Origin: Ramlibacter aurantiacus
Lineage (GTDB): Bacteria; Pseudomonadota; Gammaproteobacteria; Burkholderiales; Burkholderiaceae_C
Reading direction: 5' to 3'
Assembly (NCBI RefSeq): GCF_016722895.1
Contig: NZ_JAEQNA010000006.1
Coordinates: 62,001 to 126,000 of the forward strand
DNA length: 64,000 bases
Part shown: positions 1-9,166 of the stretch, one piece after another
Position numbering within the stretch: the first letter of the stretch is position 1
Layout: every line of letters begins with the position of its first letter
The notes under the pieces: model-generated
Told to the model about the DNA's origin: nothing
What the model saw: only the letters and a program-made list of their open reading frames with translations
The model's database searches: none
Position numbers and translations under genes: made by a program

Positions 1-1355
1 CGCTCCATACCCAGCTCGTCCAGCGCGCCACCCGGAAGCGGCCGATCCGCGTCGGACTCATCGGTGCCGGCAAGTTCGGTTCCATGTATCTCTCGCAGGT
101 GCCGCGCACACCGGGAGTGCACTTGGTGGCCATCGCCGACCTGTCACCGGACGCGGCGCGCCGCAATCTGGCACGGGTTGGGTGGGAGGTCCAGCGGACC
201 GAGGCCGCTTCGATCGACGATGCGCTGCGCACCGGCGCCACCCATCTCGGCGAGGACTGGGAGGCGCTGGTGAGCCACCCGGGCATCGACGTGGTGGTTG
301 AGTGCACGGGCCACCCGATCGCGGCGGTCGATCACTGCCTGCGCGCCTTCGAGCACCGCAAGCACGTGGTCAACGTAACCGTAGAGGCGGACGCCTTCTG
401 CGGTCCGCTGCTCGCGCGCAAGGCGACGCTGGCCGGGGTGGTGTATTCGCTGGCTTTCGGCGACCAGCCCGCGCTGATCTGCGATCTGGTGGACTGGGCC
501 CGCACCTGCGGCTTTCCGGTGGTGGCCGCCGGGCGCGGGCACAAGTGGCTGCCGCACTTCTGCGAATCGACGCCCGAGACGGTCTGGGGCTACTACGGCC
601 TCACGCCCGAGCAGGCGCAGCGCGGCGGCCTGAACCCGAAGATGTTCAACAGCTTCCTGGACGGCTCCAAGCCCTCTATCGAGAGCACGGCGGTCGCGAA
701 CGCGACCGGCCTGGCGGTGCCCAGCGGTGGCCTGGCCTATCCCTCGGGCTCGATCGCGGACATTCCGTCGCTCACGCGCCCGCGCAGCGAAGGGGGCGTG
801 CTCGAGAAAAAGGGCATGGTGGAGGTGATCTCCTCCCTGGATGCGCAGGGCCGACCAATCGACTACGACATCCGCATGGGCGTCTGGGTCACCGTGGAAG
901 GAGAGACCGAGTACATCCGGAACTGCTTCGAGGAGTACAACGCGCACACCGATCCCTCCGGTCGCTATTTCACGCTCTACAAGCGCTGGCACCTGATCGG
1001 ATTGGAGGTGGGCCAGTCGGTCGCCTCGGTCGCACTGCGCGGCGAGCCCACCGGCGTGGCCACCTGCTGGAACGCGGACGTGGTGGCCACGGCCAAGCGC
1101 GACCTCCAGCCCGGCGAACTGCTGGACGGGGAGGGCGGCTACACCGTGTGGGGCAAGCTCACGCCAGCCGCGGCGTCCCTGCGCGACGGCGGGTTGCCGC
1201 TGGGCCTGGCCCACGACGTGAAGCTCGTGCGCCCCGTGAAGAAAGGGTGCTCGCTCACCTGGGACGATGTGGCCGTGGACACTACGACGCGCGCCTACGC
1301 GATCCGCCGCGAGCTCGAGGCGCTCGGCCCGGATTGGACGACGCAGGCCGCGTGA
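1..1355 (+). CDS. NAD(P)-dependent oxidoreductase with C-terminal SAF domain (5' end outside window)
   Basis: The reading frame is already open at base 3, so the start lies upstream of the window. The first visible residues, before the ATG at 84, contain the dinucleotide-binding glycine motif GLIGAGKFG, so the ATG at 84 is not the real start. A Rossmann domain of homoserine-dehydrogenase type is followed by a substrate domain and, over roughly the last 90 residues, a SAF-like segment (RDLQPGELLDGEGGYTVWG). Proteins of this architecture are usually annotated as NAD(P)-dependent or FlgA-like oxidoreductases; the substrate is unknown. No partner gene follows, only a 473-base spacer. Confidence 0.75.
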   Translation, partial: LHTQLVQRATRKRPIRVGLIGAGKFGSMYLSQVPRTPGVHLVAIADLSPDAARRNLARVGWEVQRTEAASIDDALRTGATHLGEDWEALVSHPGIDVVVECTGHPIAAVDHCLRAFEHRKHVVNVTVEADAFCGPLLARKATLAGVVYSLAFGDQPALICDLVDWARTCGFPVVAAGRGHKWLPHFCESTPETVWGYYGLTPEQAQRGGLNPKMFNSFLDGSKPSIESTAVANATGLAVPSGGLAYPSGSIADIPSLTRPRSEGGVLEKKGMVEVISSLDAQGRPIDYDIRMGVWVTVEGETEYIRNCFEEYNAHTDPSGRYFTLYKRWHLIGLEVGQSVASVALRGEPTGVATCWNADVVATAKRDLQPGELLDGEGGYTVWGKLTPAAASLRDGGLPLGLAHDVKLVRPVKKGCSLTWDDVAVDTTTRAYAIRRELEALGPDWTTQAA

Positions 1356-1828
1356 GCCCGACTCGGCAAGCAACTCGCCGAGCGCGGGACTGTCGGCGGC
1401 GGACGATCGGCGCGTCGAAGGCGGGCGGCGGCCAAAGTGGCGCACAGGCCGCATCGAGGCGCGGCGCGGTGACTGCAGGTCATGGTGAGCTGGCCGTCGG
1501 CGGCGGCCGCTGATTGCGCGCTGTGGCTGCGTGAGCTGCCGATCTGGACCTGTGCCAGCAGAAATGGCCATTGCGGACTGCGGCGACCGCGCACTCAGGC
1601 TGCACCCTTTCGCGCGGGCAATGCGGTGCGGGGCCGAGAGGGCCAACTCCTGGGCGGCCAGGCTCCCCATCGAGTGCCCCAGCACGGCGGCTTGCTGCGC
1701 GGCCGCCGGAGCTGCCGCCGCGAACCTTGCTGATTTCGACGCGTGAAAGGCCTTGACCACGTCCCCACCGATTTCGCGGGTGAGCGGATCACCGCAGCTC
1801 CCAGAAAAAAAACCAAGCACACTGTCGC
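1356..1828. other. 473-base spacer without an intact gene
   Basis: Only long shadow frames cross this stretch. The one recognisable trace is an alpha/beta hydrolase nucleophile-elbow fragment on the minus strand, annotated separately. The last 30 bases are A-rich and form the leader of the following lipoprotein gene. Confidence 0.5.
1611..1763 (-). pseudogene. Relic of an alpha/beta hydrolase (nucleophile-elbow segment only)
   Basis: Minus-strand translation gives AAVLGHSMGSLAAQELALSA followed by PHRIAR. This is the textbook strand-beta5, nucleophile elbow (GHSMG) and helix of an alpha/beta hydrolase. Similarity stops abruptly on both sides: there is no oxyanion HG motif upstream and no acid or histidine downstream, and the same frame then runs as a shadow of the neighbouring gene. 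I read it as a decayed fragment. Coincidence is possible but unlikely for a match of about 25 residues. Confidence 0.45.
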
Positions 1829-3136
1829 ATGCGAAAGGTCTTCATCTTGCTGGCCGCCAGCTTCTCATTGTTCGGCTGCAGTGACCTGGCGCGGTTGCCC
1901 GACTTGAGCACGGTTGGTCCTGCGCCTGAACTGCCTCCACCTCGGCAGAACCTGTTTCCAACCGTGCTGATAGCGCCCGCTCAAGGCTGGCCCGATGGTG
2001 GGCAACCGGTCGCCGCGCCTGGTTTTCGCGTGACCGCTTTGGCCACGGGTCTGCAGCACCCGCGCTGGTTGTACGTGCTGCCCAATGGTGACGTGCTCGT
2101 GGCCGAGGCCAATAAGCCTACGCCGCCCGCGGCGGACAAGCCTTCAGGCATCAAGGCGTGGGTGACCAGCCTGGTGATGAAGCGCGCCGGCGCCGGCGTT
2201 CCAAGCGCTGATCGCATCACCTTGCTGCGCGACCAGGACGGGGATGGCGTGGCCGAGACACGCTCCGCGCTGATCGACCGCTTGCACTCGCCCTTTGGCA
2301 TGGCCCTGGTGGGTGACCAACTGCACATCGCGAACGCGGATGCGGTGGTCCGGGTGCCCTACACGCCAGGGCAGACGCGCATCGATGTGGCGCCTGTGAA
2401 GGTGACAGACCTGCCGGCCGGTCGCAACCACCACTGGACCAAGAACCTGCTGGCGAGTCGTGATGGCCGCAAGCTCTACGCCACGGTGGGCTCGAACAGC
2501 AACGTGGCCGAACACGGCCTGGAGATCGAGGAGGGCCGTGCCGCCATCTGGGAGATCGACGTGGCCTCCGGCAGCAAGCGCCTGTTCGCGAGCGGGCTGC
2601 GAAATCCCAACGGGTTGGGCTGGGAGCCGTCGACGGGCGTGCTCTGGACCGTGGTCAACGAGCGGGATGAGCTGGGCAGCGACCTGGTGCCGGACTATCT
2701 CACCTCGGTGCGCGAAGGTGCGTTCTATGGTTGGCCATGGAGCTACTGGGGGCAGCAAGTCGACCCTCGCGTGCAGCCACCACGGCCCGACCGTGTGGCA
2801 CAGGCTGTCCGGCCTGATTACGCCCTGGGGAACCATGTGGCCCCACTTGGGCTGGCGTTTTCTGATGCGCGAATGCCGCCGCCGTTCGCCAGCGGCGCCT
2901 TCGTGGGCCTGCACGGCTCCTGGAACCGGCGCCCGCTCTCGGGCTACAAGGTCGTCTTCGTGCCCTTCGTCGGCGGCAAGCCAGTCGGGGCCCCTGTTGA
3001 CGTGCTCACAGGCTTCGTCAGTCCGGAAGGAAAAGCCTGGGGTCGCCCCGTCGGGGTGGCGCTGGATGCAAGAGGTGCCCTCCTGGTGGCCGACGACGTC
3101 GGCAACACCGTGTGGCGAGTGGCCCCGTTGCGCTGA
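1829..3136 (+). CDS. PQQ-dependent sugar dehydrogenase (L-sorbosone dehydrogenase-like), lipoprotein
   Basis: This 435-residue protein starts with a lipoprotein signal (hydrophobic residues 4-16, lipobox LFGC with Cys17), so it is probably anchored in the envelope facing the periplasm. The body resembles soluble glucose/sorbosone dehydrogenase beta-propellers: FRVTALATGLQHPRWLYVLP, a DQDGDGVAETR calcium-loop-like segment, LFASGLRNPNGLGWEP, and a late FVGLHGSWNRRPLSGYKVV block. Family members oxidise sugars with PQQ. The natural substrate is not evident. It sits just upstream of, and in the same direction as, a histidine phosphatase gene. Confidence 0.8.
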   Translation: MRKVFILLAASFSLFGCSDLARLPDLSTVGPAPELPPPRQNLFPTVLIAPAQGWPDGGQPVAAPGFRVTALATGLQHPRWLYVLPNGDVLVAEANKPTPPAADKPSGIKAWVTSLVMKRAGAGVPSADRITLLRDQDGDGVAETRSALIDRLHSPFGMALVGDQLHIANADAVVRVPYTPGQTRIDVAPVKVTDLPAGRNHHWTKNLLASRDGRKLYATVGSNSNVAEHGLEIEEGRAAIWEIDVASGSKRLFASGLRNPNGLGWEPSTGVLWTVVNERDELGSDLVPDYLTSVREGAFYGWPWSYWGQQVDPRVQPPRPDRVAQAVRPDYALGNHVAPLGLAFSDARMPPPFASGAFVGLHGSWNRRPLSGYKVVFVPFVGGKPVGAPVDVLTGFVSPEGKAWGRPVGVALDARGALLVADDVGNTVWRVAPLR

Positions 3137-3179
3137 CGAGAGGGCACCATGACTTCGGCTACTACTTCGGAGAACGTCG

Positions 3180-3752
3180 ATGGATCGTCGCGCGCTGCTG
3201 CGCCACCTGCTCTGGGTTCCGGCCCTCGCCGTGCCTGCCACGGCTCGCGCCGACGAGGCGGCCTTGTGGCGCTTGCTTCAAGCCGGCGGCCAGGTGGTGC
3301 TGATGCGGCACGCGGCGACCACGCCTGGGGTCGGTGACCCGCCGGGTTTTGCGCTGGGCAACTGCCGCACGCAACGCAACCTGAGCGATGAAGGTCGGCA
3401 AGACGCGCAACGGCTAGGGCGATTGCTGCGTGCCCGTGGCATTCCGGTGGAGCGCGTGTTGGCCAGCCCCTGGTGCCGCTGTGTGGAAACCGCGCGGCTC
3501 GTGTTCGGTCGCGATCCGGAGATCGAGCCCGCGCTGGGCAATCTCTTCGGCCGCCCCGCTCAGGAAGCCGGACAGGTGGCGCAACTGCGTCGGCTGGTGC
3601 GGCCCGGCCAGGCCGGCAACCTCTTCATGGTGACGCACGGCTCCACCACCTTGGCGTTGACCGGCGTGTCTCCGGCCCAAGGTGAGATGGTGGTGCTGAG
3701 CCCGCAGGCCGCAGGCGACTTCCAGGTCGCCGGCCGGCTCGCCGCCCGGTGA
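3180..3752 (+). CDS. Histidine phosphatase family protein, exported
   Basis: A 190-residue protein with a likely signal peptide in the first 24 residues (MDRRALLRHLLWVPALAVPA, then TARA). The phosphohistidine motif is RHA at residues 43-45 (VVLMRHAATT) rather than the usual RHG. The second catalytic His is in VTHGSTT (His153), and LASPWCRCVETA matches the conserved arginine block. Export suggests a periplasmic phosphatase such as an SixA/Ais-like or phosphoglycerate-mutase-like branch; the substrate is unknown. It begins 43 bases after the preceding sugar dehydrogenase and may be co-transcribed with it. Confidence 0.8.
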   Translation: MDRRALLRHLLWVPALAVPATARADEAALWRLLQAGGQVVLMRHAATTPGVGDPPGFALGNCRTQRNLSDEGRQDAQRLGRLLRARGIPVERVLASPWCRCVETARLVFGRDPEIEPALGNLFGRPAQEAGQVAQLRRLVRPGQAGNLFMVTHGSTTLALTGVSPAQGEMVVLSPQAAGDFQVAGRLAAR

Positions 3753-3938
3753 TAGTGCCGTCTTGAGTGCGCAGCTGGCTGTGGCCGCGTAGCGTGCAGA
3801 CAAACGAGTGGCGTAGCTGGCCAAGCATTTTGTCGAGCAAGCGAATATCTGGCGCGGCAAGCTACATTGACGCTGCCGCCCCCATCGCGCGTCCGCAAAG
3901 GCCCAAGCGATCCGGCCCGGAACAATAGACCACAAGAC

Positions 3939-4589
3939 ATGGCACAACAAAAGAAGGTGCAAGTCCGCGACGCCATCCTGCAGGCCGGCTTCGAGCTCTT
4001 CGCGGCCAAGGGATACAGCGCGACCAGCCTGAGCGAGATCGCTCGCGCGGCGGGCATTTCCACCGCCAACCTGTACGTCTACTTCAACTCCAAGCTTCAA
4101 CTGCTGTACGGAATCTACGACCCGTGGCTGCGCGCCCGCGTCACCGAACTCGAGAGCCAGTTGCGCCAGGTCGAGGTGCCGCAGCAACGGCTGTTCATGC
4201 TGCTGTCCGCGCTGTGGCGCGACATTCCGGCTGAACAGAACGGGTTCGCCAACAACCTGATGCAGGCCGTCTCGAGTGCCCAGCCGGCCGAGTGCTACGA
4301 CCCGAGCCTCTTCCAATGGTTCGAGCAACGTATCGCCGCGATGATCCAGGAGGCTCTGCCGGCACCGCGCCACTCCCTCGGCGACCAGGCGCGAATCGCG
4401 CGCCTGGTGATCATGGCATTCGATGGCTTCGCGATTCACCGGCACCTGGAGCCGCATCGCGAAGGAGTCGACGACGAGACCCTGCACGCGTTCGCCCGCA
4501 TGCTCCTGGGGGACACGTCAGCAGGCGTTTCGCAAGCCCCGCACCCTGCGCGCCGCAAGGCCCGTTCACGCGCCCAAGGAAAACCCTGA
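3939..4589 (+). CDS. TetR/AcrR family transcriptional regulator
   Basis: I chose the ATG at 3939, giving 216 residues that begin MAQQKKVQVRDAILQAGFEL. The frame is open further upstream, but that extension is low-complexity and unlike the family. The helix-turn-helix is clear around residues 30-55 (TSLSEIARAAGISTANLYVY). The effector-binding C-terminal part is not diagnostic, and the tail is basic (ARRKARSRAQGK). It lies 125 bases upstream of the NicX-like operon in the same direction, so it is the obvious candidate regulator of that operon. This is inference from position. Confidence 0.85.
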   Translation: MAQQKKVQVRDAILQAGFELFAAKGYSATSLSEIARAAGISTANLYVYFNSKLQLLYGIYDPWLRARVTELESQLRQVEVPQQRLFMLLSALWRDIPAEQNGFANNLMQAVSSAQPAECYDPSLFQWFEQRIAAMIQEALPAPRHSLGDQARIARLVIMAFDGFAIHRHLEPHREGVDDETLHAFARMLLGDTSAGVSQAPHPARRKARSRAQGKP

Positions 4590-4610
4590 CCCGATCCGCC
4601 AGGCGGCCCG

Positions 4611-4642
4611 TTGACACCGCTGGGGCCCGCACCCCATATTAA
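4611..4642 (+). promoter_or_regulatory. Candidate sigma-70 promoter of the NicX-like operon
   Basis: A perfect -35 hexamer TTGACA at 4611-4616 is followed, after 18 bases, by CATATT (4635-4640), or after 20 bases by TATTAA (4637-4642). An AT-rich imperfect dyad (ATGAATG...CGTTATT, about 4642-4660) directly follows and could hold a TetR operator. It is about 70 bases upstream of the ATG at 4714. Confidence 0.5.
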
Positions 4643-4713
4643 TGAATGCCGATCGTTATTGATCCGGTCCACTGCCCCTGCGGACTTGTTGAACTCTTGA
4701 GGACGCTGCCGCC

Positions 4714-5793
4714 ATGTACCCTGCCGCCATTCGCACCCAGGAACTGAACCCGGCCAAACTGACCCGGCTGTTTCGCACGCAGTTCGAGCGGTGCAACGTG
4801 AAACCGGGAGAAACGATCGCCTTGATCAGCGACCTGGGCACGCGGCGGGAGTTCGTGCAGTCTTCGTTCGCCGCGGCCGACGAACTCGGTGCCGACGTGT
4901 ACGAGATGTGCGTCAATTCCATTCCGTCGTGGAGCAAGGTGGGCGTGCCGACCATCGGTCGCTGCAAGGGGACTTTGGAGGCCGCCAAGCAGGCGGACCT
5001 GATCGTGATCTTCCACGTGCCGCTCTTCAGCAGCTGGCTCAAGGATGTTCGCGATGCGGGCACACGGGTGCTGATGATCATCGACGCGCCCGATGACCTG
5101 GAGCAGCTCATGTCGCCCGAGGGCCTGAAAGAGGCCGTGCTGCATGCGCACGCCCGGCTGGAACGTGCCCGCGAGATCCGGGTCACCAGCGAGGCCGGCA
5201 CCGATTTCACTTACCGCTGCGGCGACTACCCGGTGATGAGCCAGTATGGCTTTGCCGAGTCGCCTGGACGCTTCGACCACTGGGGCGCCGGACACGTGCA
5301 CACCTTCCCGAACGAAGGCAGCGCCAACGGACGCGTCGTGGTCCAGCCGGGCGACATGGTCATCCTGCCGTACTGCCGCTATGTGCAAGACCGGGTCGAG
5401 ATCGAGGTGCGCGAAGGCTTCATCACGCGCATCGAAGGCGGCCTCGATGCCAAGCTGATGGACGACTGGCTGGCCGAGGCGATGGCCGATCCCGACGACC
5501 GCGATCCGTACGCGATCTCGCACCTGGGGTGGGGCCTGAACCCGCAATCCCGCTGGCACGCCATGGCCCTGAACGGCGACGACCCCGAGCGCAATCGCGC
5601 CTCCGCCCGCACCTTCCCGGGCAATTTCCTGTTCTCCACAGGCCCCAACACGCAAGGCGGCGGCACGCGCAAGACACGCGGCCACCTGGACGTGCCGATG
5701 CGCGACTGCACGGTGGTGCTGGATGGCGAGACCGTCATCGAGCGCGGCAAGCTGGTCGATCCCAAGATGCGCGTGCCCCGTGAGCCGCGCTGA
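4714..5793 (+). CDS. 2,5-dihydroxypyridine 5,6-dioxygenase family protein (NicX-like)
   Basis: This 359-residue protein shares the layout and conserved blocks I know from NicX, the non-haem Fe(II) ring-cleaving dioxygenase of nicotinate degradation (2,5-dihydroxypyridine to N-formylmaleamate). The blocks include DHWGAGHVHTFPNEGSA, YAISHLGWGLNPQSRWHAMA, GNFLFSTGPNT and GHLDVPMRDC. The iron ligands reported for NicX (two His and an Asp) correspond to His270, His324 and Asp326 here, all retained. The fold is that of M29 aminopeptidases, the main alternative annotation, but the H-x-D block favours the dioxygenase. It is the first gene of an operon with hydrolases and an importer. The exact substrate, a hydroxypyridine or another N-heterocycle, is inferred. 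Confidence 0.75.
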   Translation: MYPAAIRTQELNPAKLTRLFRTQFERCNVKPGETIALISDLGTRREFVQSSFAAADELGADVYEMCVNSIPSWSKVGVPTIGRCKGTLEAAKQADLIVIFHVPLFSSWLKDVRDAGTRVLMIIDAPDDLEQLMSPEGLKEAVLHAHARLERAREIRVTSEAGTDFTYRCGDYPVMSQYGFAESPGRFDHWGAGHVHTFPNEGSANGRVVVQPGDMVILPYCRYVQDRVEIEVREGFITRIEGGLDAKLMDDWLAEAMADPDDRDPYAISHLGWGLNPQSRWHAMALNGDDPERNRASARTFPGNFLFSTGPNTQGGGTRKTRGHLDVPMRDCTVVLDGETVIERGKLVDPKMRVPREPR

Positions 5794-5810
5794 AAGCGAG
5801 TAGCCCGTCG

Positions 5811-6656
5811 ATGCGCCCGCAGGACTACCCCGCGCAAGAGCCCCTGTCACCCGTTGCCCAGGCCTACCAGCAACGGATCCTTGCCGCCACCCCGCAGCTG
5901 GAGGGCAGCGAGTTCGCCTATGGCGATGACCCGTACCAGCGTGTGCTGCTGTACCCGGCGCCGCAGCCCAACGGCGACGTGTTGCTGCTGCTTCACGGCG
6001 GCGGCTGGACCAACGGCTACAAGGAGTGGATGACGTTCATGGCGCCGGCCTTGCAGGCGGCGGGCGTCACCGTGGCGACGGCAGGCTATCGGCTGGCGCC
6101 GGCCCACCTCTTTCCAGCCGGGTTCGAGGACTGCTGCGCGGCTCTCGCGGCCTGCGCGGTGCGGCTGGCGCAGCATGGCGGCGGCTTCAAGCGCCTGTTC
6201 GTCGGGGGACACTCGGCGGGCGGCCATCTGGCGGCCTTGATGGCGGTGCGCCGCGACTGGCAGCAATCCCAAGGCCTGCCACCGGACATCGTGCGCGGCT
6301 GCCTGCCGATCTCGGGCGTCTATCGCTTCGACGAAGGCTCGGGCCTGTCGGTTCGTCCGCGTTTCCTGGGGCCGGCCGATTCCCCGCGCGCGGCGGAGGT
6401 GGCGATACAAGCCAGCCCGCTGCGGCAGATCCAGGGCACGCCGCCCCCGTTCCTGATGGCCTGTGGGTCCGCGGATTTTCCGCACCTGATCCAGCAGGCC
6501 GAGGAGATGCGCGACGCCCTCGTCGCCGCGGGTGGCCAGGCCGAGTTGATGAAGCTGCCCGGGTGCGATCACTTCGGGGCGCACCTGGCCGCGGGCGACG
6601 CCGACGGGCCCTGGGCGCCACGTGCCATCGCCTGGATGGCCGCTGCAGGACCATGA
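5811..6656 (+). CDS. Alpha/beta hydrolase (HGGG type, arylformamidase/esterase-like)
   Basis: A 281-residue hydrolase with the HGGG oxyanion motif (residues 62-65) and a GHSAGG elbow (Ser135). The triad is completed by Asp222 (ACGSADFP) and His254 (GCDHFGAH). This is the hormone-sensitive-lipase/kynurenine-formamidase type. It starts 17 bases after the NicX-like gene and overlaps the next ATG. Because NicX-type cleavage would yield an N-formyl amide, a deformylase (amidase) role is attractive, although the classical NicD belongs to a different hydrolase subgroup. The deformylase role is inference only. Confidence 0.75.
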   Translation: MRPQDYPAQEPLSPVAQAYQQRILAATPQLEGSEFAYGDDPYQRVLLYPAPQPNGDVLLLLHGGGWTNGYKEWMTFMAPALQAAGVTVATAGYRLAPAHLFPAGFEDCCAALAACAVRLAQHGGGFKRLFVGGHSAGGHLAALMAVRRDWQQSQGLPPDIVRGCLPISGVYRFDEGSGLSVRPRFLGPADSPRAAEVAIQASPLRQIQGTPPPFLMACGSADFPHLIQQAEEMRDALVAAGGQAELMKLPGCDHFGAHLAAGDADGPWAPRAIAWMAAAGP

Positions 6657-8116
6657 CCGAACTCGAGGTCTGCGGACTGTCCAAGCACTTCGGCGCCACC
6701 CAGGCGCTGGCGGATGTCTCGCTGTCGGTGCGCGGTGGCCAAGTACTCGCCCTGATCGGTGAGAACGGCGCCGGCAAGTCCACCCTGATCAAGGTGCTGT
6801 CCGGTATCCACCGGCCCGACCGCGGCGAGGTGCGGCTGAACGGCCAGCCCTTGCGGCTGCATTCGCCGGCCGAAGGCATGGCCGCCGGCATCGTGCTGGT
6901 GCCGCAAGACCTGCACGTGGTGCCGGGCCTGAGCGTCGCCGAGAACATCTTGCTCGGCCACCTGCCGACGCGCCGCGTGGCTGGCGTGCTGCCGTCCATC
7001 GATCGCAAGGCCATGCGCGCGATGGCGCAGTCGGTGCTGCAGGACATCGGCGTGGCCCTGCATCCGGACACGCCTGCCGGCGAACTGAGCTTTGCCGAGC
7101 GCCAGCTGGTCGTGATCGCGCGCGCCCTCGGCCGCGAGGCCCGGGTCCTCATCCTCGATGAACCGACCGCTTCGCTCGAGCGACGCGAGGTCGAACGCCT
7201 GTTCGATGTCGTGCGGCGCCTGCGTGCCCAGTCGGTGGCCGTCATCTACATCTCGCACCGGCTCGAGGAAGTCGAAGGATTGGCCGATCGCTGCGTCGTG
7301 CTGCGCGATGGCCGGGTGGTCGCGCACATGGAAGCGCCGCCATTCCCGATCGGCCAGCTGGTCGAGGCCATGACCGGGCGTGTGCTCGCCGACCCTGGCG
7401 CCAGCCCGCGCGAGAGCGGCCAGATCCCCGCCGGCGCCCCCCGGCTGCGGGTGGCGCTCGAGGGCGGCACCTTCGAGTGCCGCAGCGGCGAAATCGCCGG
7501 GATCGGCGGGCTGCTCGGGAGCGGCGCCAAGGCGCTCCTGCGTCGCCTGTTCGGCGCGTCCGATGCGGGCGGGGCATCCCCGCACGGCAGCATCCGCCAT
7601 GCGATCGCCGCCGGCGTCGGTCTGGTGCCCGGCGAGCGGGCGCATTCGCTGGTGATGTCCATGTCTGTGCGCGACAACATCGTGCTGGCGCACCTCGATG
7701 CGTACGCCCATGCATTCGCGCGCCACGAAGGCCGCATCGACGAGGCGGTGGCGCGCCTGATGGAACTGCTCGACATCCGGCCGCGCTCTCCCCATCTGCC
7801 GGTCGCGCACCTGTCCGGCGGCAACCAGCAGAAGGTGGCCTTCGCCAAATGGCTGGTGGCCCGGCGCGAGGTTCTGCTGCTGGACGAGCCCACCAACGGC
7901 ATCGACATCGCGGCCAAGGCGCTGATCCACGAACGGATCATCGCGTTCGCCGCCGAAGGCGGCTCGGTCGTGCTGTCGTCCTCCGACCTGCCCGAGCTGC
8001 TGGCGCTCAGCGACACCATTTCCGTCTTGCGCCAGGGTCGTTTGGCGGGTCGAATGGAACCCGGCGCCTCGTTCGGGGAAGCTCGCCTTCGTGACCTCCT
8101 GGAGTCTTCCGCATGA
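6653..8116 (+). CDS. Sugar-type ABC transporter ATP-binding protein (RbsA-like)
   Basis: The real start is the ATG at 6653, overlapping the previous stop (ATGA), giving 487 residues. Two ATPase halves are visible. The first has Walker A GENGAGKST at residues 36-44, signature LSFAERQLVVIARAL and LILDEPTASLE. The second has a degenerate P-loop (GLLGSGAKALL), which is normal for this family, plus LSGGNQQKVAFAKWL and LLLDEPTNGID. It energises uptake with the permease and binding protein that follow. Ribose-type importers also carry non-sugar ligands, so the cargo need not be a sugar given the flanking catabolic genes. Confidence 0.9.
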   Translation: MTELEVCGLSKHFGATQALADVSLSVRGGQVLALIGENGAGKSTLIKVLSGIHRPDRGEVRLNGQPLRLHSPAEGMAAGIVLVPQDLHVVPGLSVAENILLGHLPTRRVAGVLPSIDRKAMRAMAQSVLQDIGVALHPDTPAGELSFAERQLVVIARALGREARVLILDEPTASLERREVERLFDVVRRLRAQSVAVIYISHRLEEVEGLADRCVVLRDGRVVAHMEAPPFPIGQLVEAMTGRVLADPGASPRESGQIPAGAPRLRVALEGGTFECRSGEIAGIGGLLGSGAKALLRRLFGASDAGGASPHGSIRHAIAAGVGLVPGERAHSLVMSMSVRDNIVLAHLDAYAHAFARHEGRIDEAVARLMELLDIRPRSPHLPVAHLSGGNQQKVAFAKWLVARREVLLLDEPTNGIDIAAKALIHERIIAFAAEGGSVVLSSSDLPELLALSDTISVLRQGRLAGRMEPGASFGEARLRDLLESSA

Positions 8117-9123
8117 GTCGTTCACCCCCGTTGCAGCCCCTGGCCGGGAATGCCGCCGCGCAACCGTCCGTCGGCAGCGCTCCCGCCTGGATTCGCGGCC
8201 GTGCGGTCGACCAGATCCCCACCGCGGTGCTGCTCGTCCTGTGCGCGTTCGCGGCGCTGATGTCGGATCGGTTCCTGTCCTCGGCCAACCTGTCCAACGT
8301 GCTGCTGCAGGCGGCGGTCCTGGCCGTGATCACGGTGGGAATGACCTACGTGATCATCGGCGGCGGCTTCGACCTGTCGGTGGGCTCGGTGGTCGCACTG
8401 GCCGGCTGCATCGGCGCCGAGGTCATGCTGCAGGCCGGCATCACGGCTGGCGTGGCCGCCGGGCTTCTCGCCGGTGTCGCCGTGGGGCTGGTCAACGGCA
8501 CGGTGGTGGCCTATCTCGGGGTCAGCCCCTTCATCGCGACGCTGGCCACCATGGTGCTGGTGCGCGGGGTGGTGCTGCTGATCACCAACGGCGCGCCGGT
8601 GGTCGGCGAGGAAGGGTTGCCGCAGGGTTTCCTGGATTACGGCACCAGCCGCTTCCTGGGATTGCCCTTGCTGGTGTGGACCGCCGCCGCCGTGTTCGTG
8701 GTGTTCGCCTGGATCCTGCACCGAACCGCCTACGGCACGCGCATCTACGCCACCGGCGGCAGCCGCGAAGCGGCGTTCCTGTCGGGGGTGCCCGTCAGGC
8801 GCATTTCGCTGTCCACCTACGTGGTCAGCGGCCTGACCGCTGGCATCGCGGGCGTGATGCTCGCCTCACGCCTGCAGTCGGGGCAGCCCACCGCCGGCGA
8901 GTTCTACGAACTCAATTCGATTGCCGCCGTGGTCCTGGGCGGCGCCGCACTGCATGGCGGCGAAGGCAAGCTGTACAAGTCGATGGTCGGCGTGCTGATC
9001 ATGGTCGTGCTGGCCAACAGCCTCAACCTGATCGGGGTCGACAGCTACTGGCAGCGAGTGACGATCGGGCTGGTCATCGTCGCCGCTGCCGCCGCCGATC
9101 AGTTGCGGCGACGGCGCCGCTGA
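8113..9123 (+). CDS. Ribose-type ABC transporter permease (RbsC-like)
   Basis: A 336-residue polytopic membrane protein overlapping the ATPase gene by 4 bases. About eight to ten hydrophobic segments follow a short cytoplasmic N-terminus. Family landmarks are VITVGMTYVIIGGGFDLSVG, ATMVLVRGVVLLITNG and the loop YATGGSREAAFLSGVPV, which matches the EAA-like coupling region of RbsC/AraH permeases. It forms the inner-membrane channel of the importer encoded by this operon. Confidence 0.9.
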   Translation: MSRSPPLQPLAGNAAAQPSVGSAPAWIRGRAVDQIPTAVLLVLCAFAALMSDRFLSSANLSNVLLQAAVLAVITVGMTYVIIGGGFDLSVGSVVALAGCIGAEVMLQAGITAGVAAGLLAGVAVGLVNGTVVAYLGVSPFIATLATMVLVRGVVLLITNGAPVVGEEGLPQGFLDYGTSRFLGLPLLVWTAAAVFVVFAWILHRTAYGTRIYATGGSREAAFLSGVPVRRISLSTYVVSGLTAGIAGVMLASRLQSGQPTAGEFYELNSIAAVVLGGAALHGGEGKLYKSMVGVLIMVVLANSLNLIGVDSYWQRVTIGLVIVAAAAADQLRRRRR

Positions 9124-9166
9124 TTTTCCGCACCGCTTCCTTCAACCCTCGCGCAAGGAGACTCCC

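Noticed and set aside
144-1820. 558-codon minus-strand frame opposite the first gene
   Set aside because: Apart from the short hydrolase relic near its start it is the antisense shadow of the oxidoreductase and has Arg/Pro/Ala-rich, non-family composition.
4714-5793. Annotation as an M29 leucyl aminopeptidase
   Set aside because: The fold is shared, but the GHLDVP and ISHLGWGL blocks and the adjacent pathway genes fit the NicX dioxygenase branch better.
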